Notes: generated from the letters alone by a model not told the origin. Positions 26,276 to 34,898 are shown, counted from the stretch's first letter. The stretch: DNA of 64,000 nt from an uncultured Oscillospiraceae bacterium (GCA_900539425.1 UQBX01000009.1:1-64000); one strand, 5' to 3'. Program-made: numbers and translations.

Positions 26276-27092
26276 TTTATCAAAAAAACTTGTGGACAAG
26301 CCCTATATTCTTTGGTCCGTTCTCTTTATAATTGCGCCGCTTATTATGGTTGTATATTATGCATTTACGGATTCTACAGGTGCTTTTTCACTTGATAGTA
26401 TAAAAGCTATTCCCGAATATACTTCTACAATTCTTCTTTCAATTCTTTACGGAATAGCCGCAACTGCGATATGCCTTGTTATTGCATATCCGTTTGCGTA
26501 TTTTCTTTCCAAGCTTAAATTCAGCACACAGAGCATAATGGTACTGCTTGTTATGCTGCCTATGTGGATGAACTTTCTTATCAGAACATATTCCTGGATG
26601 ACTATTTTGGGTGATACCGGCATTATCAATACAGTGCTGAACGCGCTTGGTCTTGGCAGCCTGAAACTTATAAATACAGGCGGCGCTGTAATACTCGGTA
26701 TGGTCTATAATTTCCTGCCTTATATGATACTGCCCATATATTCCGTTCTTTCAAAAATGGATAATTCTCTTATTGAGGCGGCACAGGATCTTGGTTCTAA
26801 CAGATTTCAGATTATTAAAAAAGTTATCATGCCGCTTTCTCTTCCGGGAGTGCTCAGCGGCATCACGATGGTATTTGTACCCTGTGTATCAACTTTCTAT
26901 ATTACCCAAAAACTCGGCGGCGGTCAGATAGTTTTAATAGGCGATATTATTGAAACTCAGTTCCAGTCCGCAAACAATTATCATCTCGGCGCAAGCCTTT
27001 CACTTGTGCTTATGGTGCTTATATTGCTGTGTCTCGGGGTAATGAATTATCTTGGTGCAGACAGTGAATCGGAAGGGGGAGTTGTTATATGA
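26265..27092 (+). CDS. potB: Spermidine/putrescine ABC importer permease PotB
   Basis: 275 residues, six membrane helices. The EAA loop reads IEAAQDLGSNRFQIIKKVIMPLSLPGVL near 168-195, the docking site for PotA. PYMILPIYSVLSKMD precedes it as in PotB. Its ATG lies within the end of potA, and it overlaps potC by 4 bp, so translation of all four pot genes is coupled. Confidence 0.92.
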   Translation: MKNSLSKKLVDKPYILWSVLFIIAPLIMVVYYAFTDSTGAFSLDSIKAIPEYTSTILLSILYGIAATAICLVIAYPFAYFLSKLKFSTQSIMVLLVMLPMWMNFLIRTYSWMTILGDTGIINTVLNALGLGSLKLINTGGAVILGMVYNFLPYMILPIYSVLSKMDNSLIEAAQDLGSNRFQIIKKVIMPLSLPGVLSGITMVFVPCVSTFYITQKLGGGQIVLIGDIIETQFQSANNYHLGASLSLVLMVLILLCLGVMNYLGADSESEGGVVI

Positions 27093-27910
27093 AAAAAACA
27101 AAACTTGCTCCTGCGTCAAAATTTTATATGGCGCTTGTTTTCATATTCCTTTATGCTCCCATTGCCGTTATGGCAGTGTTTTCTTTCAATGAAAGCGCCA
27201 GTACCTATGAATTTACAGAGTTTTCACTTAAATGGTGGAAAGAGATGTTTTCAAATTCAGCCGCTATGGATGCGCTGAAGAATACCATAGTGCTTGCTGT
27301 TGCTTCGTGCATTATATCAACAGTTATAGGTACAATGGCGGCTGTAGGTATTTACAATTACAGAAGCAAAAGAATAAAAAGTGTTGTAATGACAGTTACA
27401 AACATACCTATGATGAATCCTGAGATCGTTACAGGTATTTCTATGATGCTGCTTTTTGTTTTTATGGGTGCGCTTTTACACAAAACCGAATCTCTTAATT
27501 TCTGGTCTTTGCTTATTGCTCATGTAACATTTTGTCTGCCTTATGTAGTACTGAATGTTCTTCCGAAATTAAGACAGTTTGATATTAATATATACGAAGC
27601 GGCTGTTGATCTTGGCTGTAAGCCCGTGCATGCTTTTTTCAAAGTTGTGCTTCCGAATATAATGAGCGGAATTATTACAGGACTTGTAATGAGCTTTACG
27701 CTCTCACTTGATGATTTCATTATTTCATATTTTACAAACGGCCCGAGTTTCCAGACTCTGCCCATATATATTTTCTCTCTTACTAAAAAACGTGTAAAGC
27801 CTGATATGTATGCGCTTTCAATGCTTATGTTTGTAGTAATACTTGTTTTGCTTGTACTGCTTAACATAGCTCAGAATAAAGCAGAAAAGGGTAAGAGTGA
27901 GAGAAAATGA
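27089..27910 (+). CDS. potC: Spermidine/putrescine ABC importer permease PotC
   Basis: 273 residues, six membrane helices. EAA loop YEAAVDLGCKPVHAFFKVVLPNIMSGI near 169-195, followed by SFTLSLDDFIISYFTNGP, which is strongly conserved in PotC. GGGGGAG precedes the start. 4-bp overlaps with potB and potD. Confidence 0.93.
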   Translation: MKKTKLAPASKFYMALVFIFLYAPIAVMAVFSFNESASTYEFTEFSLKWWKEMFSNSAAMDALKNTIVLAVASCIISTVIGTMAAVGIYNYRSKRIKSVVMTVTNIPMMNPEIVTGISMMLLFVFMGALLHKTESLNFWSLLIAHVTFCLPYVVLNVLPKLRQFDINIYEAAVDLGCKPVHAFFKVVLPNIMSGIITGLVMSFTLSLDDFIISYFTNGPSFQTLPIYIFSLTKKRVKPDMYALSMLMFVVILVLLVLLNIAQNKAEKGKSERK

Positions 27911-29184
27911 AAAAAACGATTTTGCTTTTACTTTGCGTTCTACTTTGCTGGGCTCCTGTATCTGTATGCGCATTTGCGGCAGATGAAGATGAAACATTTA
28001 CCGATGAGCAGATAGCGTATTATGAGGGGCTGGGCTTACAGGGTACTTCTGTCAATGTTTATAACTGGGGCGAATATATTTCGGACGGCTCCGAAGGTTC
28101 AATGGACGTAGTATCAGAATTTGAAAGGCTTACCGGCGCAACGGTTAATTATACAAACTTCGAATCTAACGAAAATATGTACTCAAAGCTTGCAGGCGGC
28201 GGCGTTTCCTATGATGTTATAGTTCCGAGCGACTATATGATAGAGCGCCTGATTGACGAAAATATGCTGCTTGAGATTGACTGGAATAATGTACCGAACA
28301 GGTCGCTCATTGATTCCAAATATCAAAATCTGTATTTTGATCCCGAACAGAAATATTCTTTGTGCTATAATGTCGGCACAACCGCACTCATTTACAACAC
28401 AAAGCTTGTTGATGAAGTTCCAACAAGCTGGAGTGTTCTGTGGGATGAGAAATACAAAGATAAAGTTTTGATGTTCAACAATTCAAGAGATGCTTTTGCT
28501 ATTGCGCAGGCGCTTCTCGGTCAGGATTTTAATTCTACCAATGAAAGTGACTGGAACGAGGCTGCGGAGCTTCTTGCCGAGCAGAGAGATAAGGTCAATC
28601 CTGTCTATGTTATGGATGAGGTTTTTAATCTGATGGAGAGCGGCGAATACGCCTTTGCAACTTATTATGTGGGCGATTATGTTCTTATGAATGACAATAA
28701 TCCCGATCTTGAATACGCTTTTCCGGAGGAAGGCGTCAATATTTTCTATGATGCTTTCTGTATTCCTACCTGTGCTCAGAACAAACGAGGAGCTGAAGCT
28801 TTCATCAATTTTATGCACGAACCTCAGGTAGCACTTGAAAATGCCGAGTATATTTATTATGCTTCTCCGAATACTTCGGTTATTAACAATGAAGAGTATT
28901 CGCTTCACGGCAATGAAGCCGTTTATCCTGAAGAAACGCCGAACGGACAGTGCTTCGGAAATCTTCCTCAGAATATTCTTGAACTTCAGGCGGATTTGTG
29001 GACAAAGGCAAAAAGCGGCAGACTGTCTATAAACAGTAAAGAGGACGAGCAAAAAATATATATAGAATTTGCAGTTGTACTCGGACTTGCTGTGCTTGGT
29101 GTGGCCGCTAAACTTATATATGATTCTAAAAAGAAAAAATTTGAAGATCTAAGTGATTTTTATGAACAAAACGGTAATAGTTGA
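27907..29184 (+). CDS. potD: Polyamine-binding protein PotD with C-terminal membrane anchor
   Basis: 425 residues. Signal peptide at 1-25 ending near AFA-A; no convincing lipobox (the Cys in VSVC lacks the usual Leu/Ala-Gly context). The binding domain begins VNVYNWGEYISDGS near 49 and contains NYTNFESNENMYSKL and DVIVPSDYMIERL, typical of PotD. Unusually, after the domain there is a hydrophobic helix (FAVVLGLAVLGVAAKLIY near 386-403) and a basic tail (SKKKKFED). It therefore appears tethered by a C-terminal helix instead of a lipid. The 3' end overlaps the HAD phosphatase gene. Confidence 0.92.
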   Translation: MKKTILLLLCVLLCWAPVSVCAFAADEDETFTDEQIAYYEGLGLQGTSVNVYNWGEYISDGSEGSMDVVSEFERLTGATVNYTNFESNENMYSKLAGGGVSYDVIVPSDYMIERLIDENMLLEIDWNNVPNRSLIDSKYQNLYFDPEQKYSLCYNVGTTALIYNTKLVDEVPTSWSVLWDEKYKDKVLMFNNSRDAFAIAQALLGQDFNSTNESDWNEAAELLAEQRDKVNPVYVMDEVFNLMESGEYAFATYYVGDYVLMNDNNPDLEYAFPEEGVNIFYDAFCIPTCAQNKRGAEAFINFMHEPQVALENAEYIYYASPNTSVINNEEYSLHGNEAVYPEETPNGQCFGNLPQNILELQADLWTKAKSGRLSINSKEDEQKIYIEFAVVLGLAVLGVAAKLIYDSKKKKFEDLSDFYEQNGNS

Positions 29185-29893
29185 TTGTGAGGATAATTTA
29201 AACAAAGCAAGAAGTATTGTGCGTGCGCCTCAGTGTATCATTTTTGATCTTGACGGAACACTTGTAAATACCATAGATGATTTGGGATTAGCGTGCGACT
29301 ATCTTTTAGAAAAGCATGGTATTGAGCCTAAATGGACTGTTGAGGATTATAAAAATTTTGTAGGCAACGGTGCAAAACTGCTTGTAAAGAGAGCTTTTGA
29401 AAATAAGCTCAGTGAAGACGAGCTTAATTCTATATATGAAGAATTTAAGATAAAGTATGATGAAATTAAGCTTGAGCACGCTCATGTTTATCCCGGTATG
29501 CTGAATGTGGTTAAAGCGCTGAAAAATGCAGGCATAACGCTTGTTGTATGCACAAATAAACCTGATATAGCAGCTAAGGGTATGATTAATTCTCTTTTTC
29601 CTGAAAACACATTTGACGTGGTTCAGGGGGCTCTCGATAATAAACCTAAAAAGCCTGATCCGCTTGTTCCTGCTGAAATACTTAATAATCTTTGTGTTAA
29701 AGCGGAGAATTCAGTATGGATAGGGGACAGCAATGTGGATATAGAATCTGCACATAACCTGGGGTGTCCCGGCATAGGTGTTACGTGGGGTTTCAGACCT
29801 GCTGAAAACCTTATTTCGGCAGGCGCTGACTTGATTTTAAATAATCCCAAAGATATTTTAAAAATTTTTGAAATTAGTATTGACAACGCATGA
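29162..29893 (+). CDS. HAD-family phosphatase, phosphoglycolate phosphatase-like
   Basis: 243 residues. HAD motif I FDLDGTLVNT near 29-38, motif II CTNKPD near 127, motif III Lys near 165, motif IV WIGDSNVDIESA near 185. The cap insert between motifs I and II is the C1 type of Gph/PGP enzymes. A 25-residue extension precedes motif I. It could start at GTG 29153 or ATG 29162; both lie inside potD, so it is read in coupling with the polyamine genes. Substrate cannot be told; gph-type enzymes act on phosphoglycolate and other small phosphate esters. Its stop lies within the promoter of the following tRNA gene. Confidence 0.88.
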   Translation: MNKTVIVDCEDNLNKARSIVRAPQCIIFDLDGTLVNTIDDLGLACDYLLEKHGIEPKWTVEDYKNFVGNGAKLLVKRAFENKLSEDELNSIYEEFKIKYDEIKLEHAHVYPGMLNVVKALKNAGITLVVCTNKPDIAAKGMINSLFPENTFDVVQGALDNKPKKPDPLVPAEILNNLCVKAENSVWIGDSNVDIESAHNLGCPGIGVTWGFRPAENLISAGADLILNNPKDILKIFEISIDNA

Positions 29894-29908
29894 TTTATCT
29901 GTTATAAT
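29880..29908 (+). promoter_or_regulatory. tRNA-Leu promoter
   Basis: TTGACA (29880-29885), 17-bp spacer, TATAAT (29903-29908): a perfect consensus, 14 bp ahead of the mature tRNA. The -35 overlaps the last codons of the HAD gene. Confidence 0.9.
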
Positions 29909-29922
29909 CTCTATCGTTGTGA

Positions 29923-30007
29923 GCGAGAGTGGCGGAATCGGCAGACGCGCACGTTTGAGGGGCGTGTGGGGCGACTCGTACGGGTTCAAGTCCCGTCTCT
30001 CGCACCA
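29923..30007 (+). tRNA. tRNA-Leu (GAG)
   Basis: 85 nt. Acceptor stem GCGAGAG/CTCTCGC, anticodon arm CACGT-TTGAGGG-GCGTG with anticodon GAG at 29957-29959, a long class II variable arm, T-loop GGTTCAAGTCC and an encoded CCA end. It reads CUC and CUU leucine codons. Confidence 0.95.
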
Positions 30008-30045
30008 AAAAAGGAAATTCCACATTTGTGGTATTTCCTTTTTTT
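30008..30045 (+). terminator. Intrinsic terminator of the tRNA gene
   Basis: Long stem AAAAAGGAAATTCCAC/GTGGTATTTCCTTTTT with one T-T mismatch and loop ATTT, followed by more T. Confidence 0.88.
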
Positions 30046-30097
30046 ATTTTTAATAATCGTATTCTTCGTTTTTTGCTGAATTGTTTAAGAGGTATTT

Positions 30098-31057
30098 ATG
30101 AAACTTGTTACTCCGTCTTTCTATAAAGATTTTAAATGTATAGCAGGGGACTGCCCTGATTCATGCTGTCAGGGCTGGGAGGTAGATGCAGACCCCAATT
30201 CGCTTGAGTATTATAAAACGCTTAATGGTAAAATAAAACAGCGTATAGACAGTGTGCTTGATAAAGACGAGTTCGGCAATACGATATTCAGACTTACTGA
30301 TAATAAAAGATGCCCGTTTTTAAACAGCAATAATCTTTGCGATATGCACATTGCAATAGGAGGCGAGCATACACCTTATACATGCCGAACTTTTCCGCGG
30401 TTTATAAATGATTTCGGCGGCACACGTGAAATGGGGCTTTCCTTTTCCTGCCCTGTGGCAAGTGAGATTATGTGGAATCTTGCTGAGGATTTTAGTTTTG
30501 AGACTACAATCAATTCCGATCCACCCTCAATTAACGATATTGATGCTCAGCTTTACTTTTATTTGCTCAAAAGCAGAAAAAAAGCTTATGAAATTGTTCA
30601 GAATAAGAATTTTCCTTTGAATAAACGTATCATTGAACTTCTCAGATTTGGTAAGGAATTGCAGAATGATATTTGTAAATACAGCGAAAAAAAGTCTTCC
30701 GTTTCGTTTAAAGACGTTTTTACTAATCCAGAAGTAATTAATAATGAATGGGTAGAAAAGGTGAATAACGTGGAGTATGACAGCTCCGTTATCAATTCTA
30801 AAAGCTGTGAGAATATTGCAGTATATTTTATATTCAGATATTTTATGCAGGCTGTGTATGATAGGGATGTTTTATCTAAAGTAAAGTCGGCAGCTGTGGG
30901 AGTTCTTATACCGACATATTTCGGCAATGATTCATGGACTATTCATCTGTGGAGCAAAGAGACTGAGCACAGTGATGTAAATATGGAAAGATATATAAAT
31001 CTTCTGAGAAATGACGGAGTTCTTTCTGTAGATAATCTTATTGAAAGATTTTTGTAA
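30098..31057 (+). CDS. Cys-cluster protein of the flagellin lysine-N-methylase (FliB) family
   Basis: 319 residues. The N-terminal half carries a Cys-rich motif set: CIAGDCPDSCCQGW near 13-26, CPFLNSNNLCDMH near 72-84, CRTFPRF near 97 and SCPVA near 117. This is the pattern of proteins annotated as FliB-like, with a YkgJ-type Fe-S or zinc cluster. FliB methylates flagellin lysines in enterobacteria, but many clostridial members lie, as here, with no flagellar gene in sight. The true substrate is therefore open. AGAGG precedes the ATG. It is a single gene closed by a good terminator. Confidence 0.75.
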   Translation: MKLVTPSFYKDFKCIAGDCPDSCCQGWEVDADPNSLEYYKTLNGKIKQRIDSVLDKDEFGNTIFRLTDNKRCPFLNSNNLCDMHIAIGGEHTPYTCRTFPRFINDFGGTREMGLSFSCPVASEIMWNLAEDFSFETTINSDPPSINDIDAQLYFYLLKSRKKAYEIVQNKNFPLNKRIIELLRFGKELQNDICKYSEKKSSVSFKDVFTNPEVINNEWVEKVNNVEYDSSVINSKSCENIAVYFIFRYFMQAVYDRDVLSKVKSAAVGVLIPTYFGNDSWTIHLWSKETEHSDVNMERYINLLRNDGVLSVDNLIERFL

Positions 31058-31060
31058 TTT

Positions 31061-31092
31061 AAAGCTGTTTCGTACTTGAAACAGCTTTTTTT
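31061..31092 (+). terminator. Intrinsic terminator after the FliB-like gene
   Basis: Stem AAAGCTGTTTC/GAAACAGCTTT, loop GTACTT, followed by T-run. Confidence 0.9.
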
Positions 31093-31160
31093 GATTTTTC
31101 AAATTCTTGTGTTATAAATTCCTGTTTTAAAAAGTATTTAGGGTGAAAGGAGGTTTTTGA

Positions 31161-31634
31161 GTGGATCATCATGATGAACTTAAACAAACAATTTTAAGAA
31201 ACAGTAATACGGTTTACCGCCTTGCTTATGCCCAAATGAAAAATATTTCTGATGCTGATGATGTTTATCAGGAAGTGTTTTACAGGTATATAAGAAAAAA
31301 GCCGTTTTTTGAAAATCAGGAACATGAAAAGGCATGGTTTATAAGGGTTACCGTAAACTGTTGTAAAACAAGTCTTAAATCGTTCTGGAAAACCAAAGTA
31401 TGTGAACTTGACGAAACTTTTGAAGATACTGAGGTTGAGAAAGAAGATCTGTCATTCGCTCTTAAAAAACTTCCTAAAAAATATTCTGCCGTGCTTTATC
31501 TGTTCTACTTCGAAGATATGAGCATAAAGGAAATAGCCAGTGCGTTAAACCTTAAAGTGGGAAACGTGGGCGTTCTTTTGTCCCGTGCACGTCAGAAGTT
31601 AAAGGAAATACTTGAAAAGGAGGAATTTATATGA
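31161..31634 (+). CDS. ECF-type RNA polymerase sigma factor
   Basis: 157 residues, only regions 2 and 4. Region 2: YAQMKNISDADDVYQEVFYRYIRK near 24-48 (DADDVYQEVF is the -10 recognition helix). Region 4: LPKKYSAVLYLFYFEDMSIKEIASALNLKVGNVGVLLSRARQKLKE near 103-148. It starts with GTG behind AAAGGAGG. It overlaps the next gene by 4 bp, the usual arrangement of an ECF sigma with its anti-sigma partner. Confidence 0.93.
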   Translation: MDHHDELKQTILRNSNTVYRLAYAQMKNISDADDVYQEVFYRYIRKKPFFENQEHEKAWFIRVTVNCCKTSLKSFWKTKVCELDETFEDTEVEKEDLSFALKKLPKKYSAVLYLFYFEDMSIKEIASALNLKVGNVGVLLSRARQKLKEILEKEEFI

Positions 31635-32650
31635 AAAAGGAATATATTGAACTGTTTGAAGGTATTGAACCTGATGAAAAAATAAAGAACAAAGCGCTTG
31701 ATAAAGTGGCAAATAATAGTAAAATTCCGTTTTCTCCTAAAAAATTTATAGCCGTTGCAGCTGTATTTGCACTTATATTGTCAGTAGGTTTCGGCGTCTA
31801 CAGATCATCATCTGTTAATGCTGTAAATGATGACGGCACAAGCCAGCAAACAGCGCAGTCATCGCTTGATTTTTCTATCGTTGCTTATGCTAAAGAAAAT
31901 GAGAATGGTGTTAATGTTATCAGCGATGATGATGTTACATTGACTAATATTAAAATAACGCTTAATGAAGAAGCAGACGGTTATTCAATAAGTGCAGAAA
32001 GCAGTAACGACGGACTTTTTGTACGGTCTGATGAAGATATAGAAACAGTAATATTTGAATGTGAAAACGGCTCATTTACGTATATTGACAGACCTCTCAG
32101 AAATTATCTTATCAGTCAAAATAAATACTATTCAGCTGTTATCCCGATTACTGAGGATCAGTTTAATGAGTTTAATTCAGCAATGGAAGAATCTGGCGGC
32201 AGAGGAACTGCTGACATCAAAGAAGAATTTGTAAAAAATCTTTTGAGCAGTAAAGATTGTTCGCAGTATATTTACGATGATGATTTTGATGCTTCAAAAA
32301 TCTCAGAAAACGAATATTCCGTATACGCTTCGGATATGGCGGGTGCAGATGAAAAATATTATGATTACTGCATGCTCATAACTAACCGTAATAATACGGT
32401 AAGTACTTTACAGGATAATACAAATACTGTTACAGCAAAAACATATCAGCCAGGTGATGAAATAGGAAATGTTCATTATTATCCTGAGTATGCTACGGAA
32501 TATCTATTGAATAATCCAGACGTTGATTTCAGAGAATTGCCAACAGATAATATAAAAATTACCGTTAAGTTTAAAAACGGTCAGAGCGCTGTTAAAGAAA
32601 TAATTACTCAGTTTAATTCAGACGGCGTGCTTACAATGAAATGTAAATGA
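31631..32650 (+). CDS. Single-pass membrane protein, probable anti-sigma partner
   Basis: 339 residues: a cytoplasmic N-terminus of about 35 residues, one membrane helix near 38-55 (FIAVAAVFALILSVGFGVY), and a large, acidic, Asn/Ser/Asp-rich extracytoplasmic domain. Its position behind an ECF sigma gene with an ATGA overlap, plus this topology, suggests it holds the sigma factor at the membrane. No zinc anti-sigma HxxxCxxC motif is visible and the cytoplasmic part is short. AAAAGGAGG precedes the ATG. Assignment rests mainly on context. Confidence 0.65.
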   Translation: MKKEYIELFEGIEPDEKIKNKALDKVANNSKIPFSPKKFIAVAAVFALILSVGFGVYRSSSVNAVNDDGTSQQTAQSSLDFSIVAYAKENENGVNVISDDDVTLTNIKITLNEEADGYSISAESSNDGLFVRSDEDIETVIFECENGSFTYIDRPLRNYLISQNKYYSAVIPITEDQFNEFNSAMEESGGRGTADIKEEFVKNLLSSKDCSQYIYDDDFDASKISENEYSVYASDMAGADEKYYDYCMLITNRNNTVSTLQDNTNTVTAKTYQPGDEIGNVHYYPEYATEYLLNNPDVDFRELPTDNIKITVKFKNGQSAVKEIITQFNSDGVLTMKCK

Positions 32651-32657
32651 TAAAAAT

Positions 32658-32685
32658 AAAAAGCAGGGAGCAATCCCTGCTTTTT
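32658..32685. terminator. Bidirectional terminator between anti-sigma and ROK kinase genes
   Basis: Perfect 12-bp stem AAAAAGCAGGGA/TCCCTGCTTTTT, loop GCAA, serving both converging genes. Confidence 0.92.
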
Positions 32686-32702
32686 GCTATATGATATATT
32701 TA

Positions 32703-33587
32703 TTATTTCATTTGAGAAGCTTTGTAGGCTACACCGAGCAGTCCGGCATTGTTGCCGAGTTCAGTGTTTACGATCTTGACATTTCTGAAATTATCCATAA
32801 GTTCTTTATAGATTTTTCTGTCAATAAGATCAATGATATATTCCTCACTCATAATTCCGCCGCTGAGAACTATTAAAGCCGGATTGAAAATACTTATCAG
32901 ACTTTTAAGACCTATTATGATTTCATCTATCCAAATATCAACTACATGGCGAATCTCAATGTTTTCTATATTTTCTTTCTGGAATATCTGAAATCCGTTA
33001 AGAGCCTTACCGGTAACTTTTTCAACTGCCTGTGTGAGAGCCTTAGCAGATGCATATTGTTCATAGCATCCTTCGCCGCCGCAAGTGCATGGTCTTCCGC
33101 CTGCATGGGTGATAATGTGGCCGAATTCACCTGCGGAAGAGTTGGATCCTTTATAAAGCTCATTGTTTATATAAATGGCTCCGCCTATACCAGTACCGAA
33201 AGTAAGACAAAGAAAATCACTGCAGCCTTTAGCGGCGCCGAAAACAGCTTCACCGATCGCAGCGGAGTTTACGTCATTTTCAACGTATACGGGAATACCT
33301 GTTTTGCTTTCAACAAGTTTTTTTACCATCATTCCCGTGTAATAGGGAATGTTGTCAGTAGCATAAACAACGATACCGTTTTTAGAATCAACCTGTCCAG
33401 CAGTGCTGATAGCGATTCTGTCAATATCCTCAAAACCGTCAATAATATCAAGAACTTTGTTTATGATATACTGACCGCCGAGAGACGCTTCCGTGGGAAC
33501 GGATTGAATCTGAGTAAGTGTGTATTTTTCGTTGCACACGGCGTATTTTATATTTGTTCCGCCGATGTCAAAAGCGAGAATTCTCAT
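32703..33587 (-). CDS. ROK-family sugar kinase
   Basis: 294 residues. N-terminal phosphate loop AFDIGGTNIKYAV near 4-16, catalytic Asp in YVENDVNSAAIGEA near 100, GTGIGGAIYINNELYKG near 130, and the zinc motif HIITHAGGRPCTCGGEGCYEQYAS near 155-178. These define a cytoplasmic ROK hexokinase, usually glucokinase or N-acetylmannosamine/fructo-kinase. No DNA-binding domain, so it is not a ROK repressor. GGAGTG precedes the ATG. It is a single gene with its own promoter. Confidence 0.92.
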   Translation of the reverse strand: MRILAFDIGGTNIKYAVCNEKYTLTQIQSVPTEASLGGQYIINKVLDIIDGFEDIDRIAISTAGQVDSKNGIVVYATDNIPYYTGMMVKKLVESKTGIPVYVENDVNSAAIGEAVFGAAKGCSDFLCLTFGTGIGGAIYINNELYKGSNSSAGEFGHIITHAGGRPCTCGGEGCYEQYASAKALTQAVEKVTGKALNGFQIFQKENIENIEIRHVVDIWIDEIIIGLKSLISIFNPALIVLSGGIMSEEYIIDLIDRKIYKELMDNFRNVKIVNTELGNNAGLLGVAYKASQMK

Positions 33588-33614
33588 AATAACACTCCAA
33601 ATCTTTATATCAGA

Positions 33615-33643
33615 ATTATAACAGTCACAATTTTTAATTGCAA
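33615..33643 (-). promoter_or_regulatory. Promoter of the ROK kinase gene
   Basis: On the minus strand TTGCAA (33643-33638), 17-bp spacer, TATAAT (33620-33615). Confidence 0.8.
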
Positions 33644-33650
33644 TAACTTA

Positions 33651-33679
33651 TTGAAAAAAAATATTAATTATGCTATTAT
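33651..33679 (+). promoter_or_regulatory. Promoter of the 33726 membrane protein gene
   Basis: TTGAAA (33651-33656), 17-bp spacer, TATTAT (33674-33679) with an extended TGC ahead of the -10. It lies back-to-back with the ROK kinase promoter. Confidence 0.75.
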
Positions 33680-33725
33680 TTTAAGTAATAAAAAGAAGAA
33701 TTTTGCGGTTAAAAGGATTTTTTGT

Positions 33726-34340
33726 ATGGCTAATGATTATAATGATGAGCGTCTTGACAGCCCGCTTGTTGTGCATAAGGTTACTGATGCTTCGTATCAT
33801 GAAACTGAAAATAATGTTGATGTAAACGCAACTCATATTGAAGAAGAAACTGCAACACTTGAGCGCCATCGCTTTAAAAAAGAAAAGAAAAGCAGTAAAT
33901 GGCCTATAATTATTACCTTTCTTGTTGTTGTTGCAGCCGTGTTCTGCTATCTTTATTTCAGCGGTTCACTTGCATCACTCGGACTCGGAAAAGCAGAGAC
34001 TACTACTGAAGCTGTTTCGGAAAATTACACTCTGCCACAGAATCCGTATGACGGAATTATTACCGTCAAAGGCACTTATATTTTCTTTGAAGGCGAAGAA
34101 GTGGACGGTATACAGGGGCTTACAAGCGAAATTAAATATCTTGACGAAGGCACAAGTTTTGTAGTTCAGGATGAGGATGCTGATTCTACGTTCCTTTATG
34201 AGGAAGTTGTGCCGCTTCTGGAACAGTACGGAATAACGCCAGTAGTTCGATATGTTGTTTCAAGCGGACTTACAAGCAAGTATGAAACTACTACAGCACA
34301 AACTTCAGCAGCTCAACAGTCTCAAAGCAGTGCACAGTAA
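33726..34340 (+). CDS. Single-pass membrane protein with small extracytoplasmic domain (intact copy)
   Basis: 204 residues, not recognised. It has an acidic cytoplasmic segment (1-57), a membrane helix near 59-80 (WPIIITFLVVVAAVFCYLYF), a folded extracytoplasmic domain of about 70 residues, and a Thr/Ser/Gln-rich tail. The domain (ITVKGTYIFFEGEEVDG, then SFVVQDEDADSTFLYEEVV and LLEQYGITPVV) has a beta-alpha cadence faintly like the periplasmic domain of ExbD/TolR, which is only a suggestion. AAAGGA lies ahead of the ATG. The last 144 bases fall inside a 558-bp tandem duplication, so its C-terminus exists twice. Confidence 0.7.
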   Translation: MANDYNDERLDSPLVVHKVTDASYHETENNVDVNATHIEEETATLERHRFKKEKKSSKWPIIITFLVVVAAVFCYLYFSGSLASLGLGKAETTTEAVSENYTLPQNPYDGIITVKGTYIFFEGEEVDGIQGLTSEIKYLDEGTSFVVQDEDADSTFLYEEVVPLLEQYGITPVVRYVVSSGLTSKYETTTAQTSAAQQSQSSAQ

Positions 34341-34351
34341 ATATACGGATT

Positions 34352-34759
34352 ATGGATTATAGATTTATTGACTACGCAAATATAAATGATGAATTAAAAA
34401 CAAAATTAAGTGACCTTGCCTTTAAAGACGAGGTCGCTTTTTTGCGTTTGTGCCACGATTACTCCGAAGGAATAACCACAGGTTTCGGCTTTAACAGTGA
34501 TATTATGCGACTTGCAGCAGCTTTAAAAGCCTCTGAATTTACTTTTGAAAAGTACCGGGCAAAAGGTATTGATGAAACTATATTTTACGATACCCTCAGT
34601 GATATAGGGATATGGTGCAGAGAAAACGATAATAAAGGTTTGAAGAATTACCAATGGATAAAAAATCATGTTTCTTTTGAACTATTTAAGCTTGGCCGTC
34701 TGCAGTTTCAGATATATAAATGCAAGAACGCAACTCTTAATTATTCAAAACTTCTATGA
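34352..34759 (+). pseudogene. Truncated 5' copy of the acyltransferase-domain gene
   Basis: 135 codons. Identical to the start of the intact gene at 34910 apart from a few substitutions near the end (a Thr-preceding Pro becomes Ala). It is cut by the duplication junction, where the frame reaches TGA after two codons. It contains most of the N-terminal domain but none of the C-terminal GNAT-like domain. The original ribosome site is retained, so a stub protein could still be made. Confidence 0.85.
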
Positions 34760-34898
34760 GGAAGTTGTGCCGCTTCTGGAACAGTACGGAATAACGCCAG
34801 TAGTTCGATATGTTGTTTCAAGCGGACTTACAAGCAAGTATGAAACTACTACAGCACAAACTTCAGCAGCTCAACAGTCTCAAAGCAGTGCACAGTAA
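34755..34898 (+). pseudogene. Orphan 3' fragment of the membrane protein gene
   Basis: Copy of the last 47 codons and stop of the gene at 33726 (YEEVVPLLEQYG onwards), created by the tandem duplication. It has no start of its own and is out of frame with the truncated gene before it. Confidence 0.88.

Noticed and set aside
29868..30053. 61-codon plus-strand ORF
   Set aside because: It overlaps the tRNA-Leu gene and its promoter and terminator entirely.
32946..33725. Long N-terminal extension of the 33726 membrane protein
   Set aside because: This open frame runs antisense through the ROK kinase gene; the ATG at 33726 has a ribosome site and a dedicated promoter.
34668..34898. Separate 76-residue gene
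   Set aside because: It is the fused reading of the duplicated fragments across the 558-bp junction, with no ribosome site.
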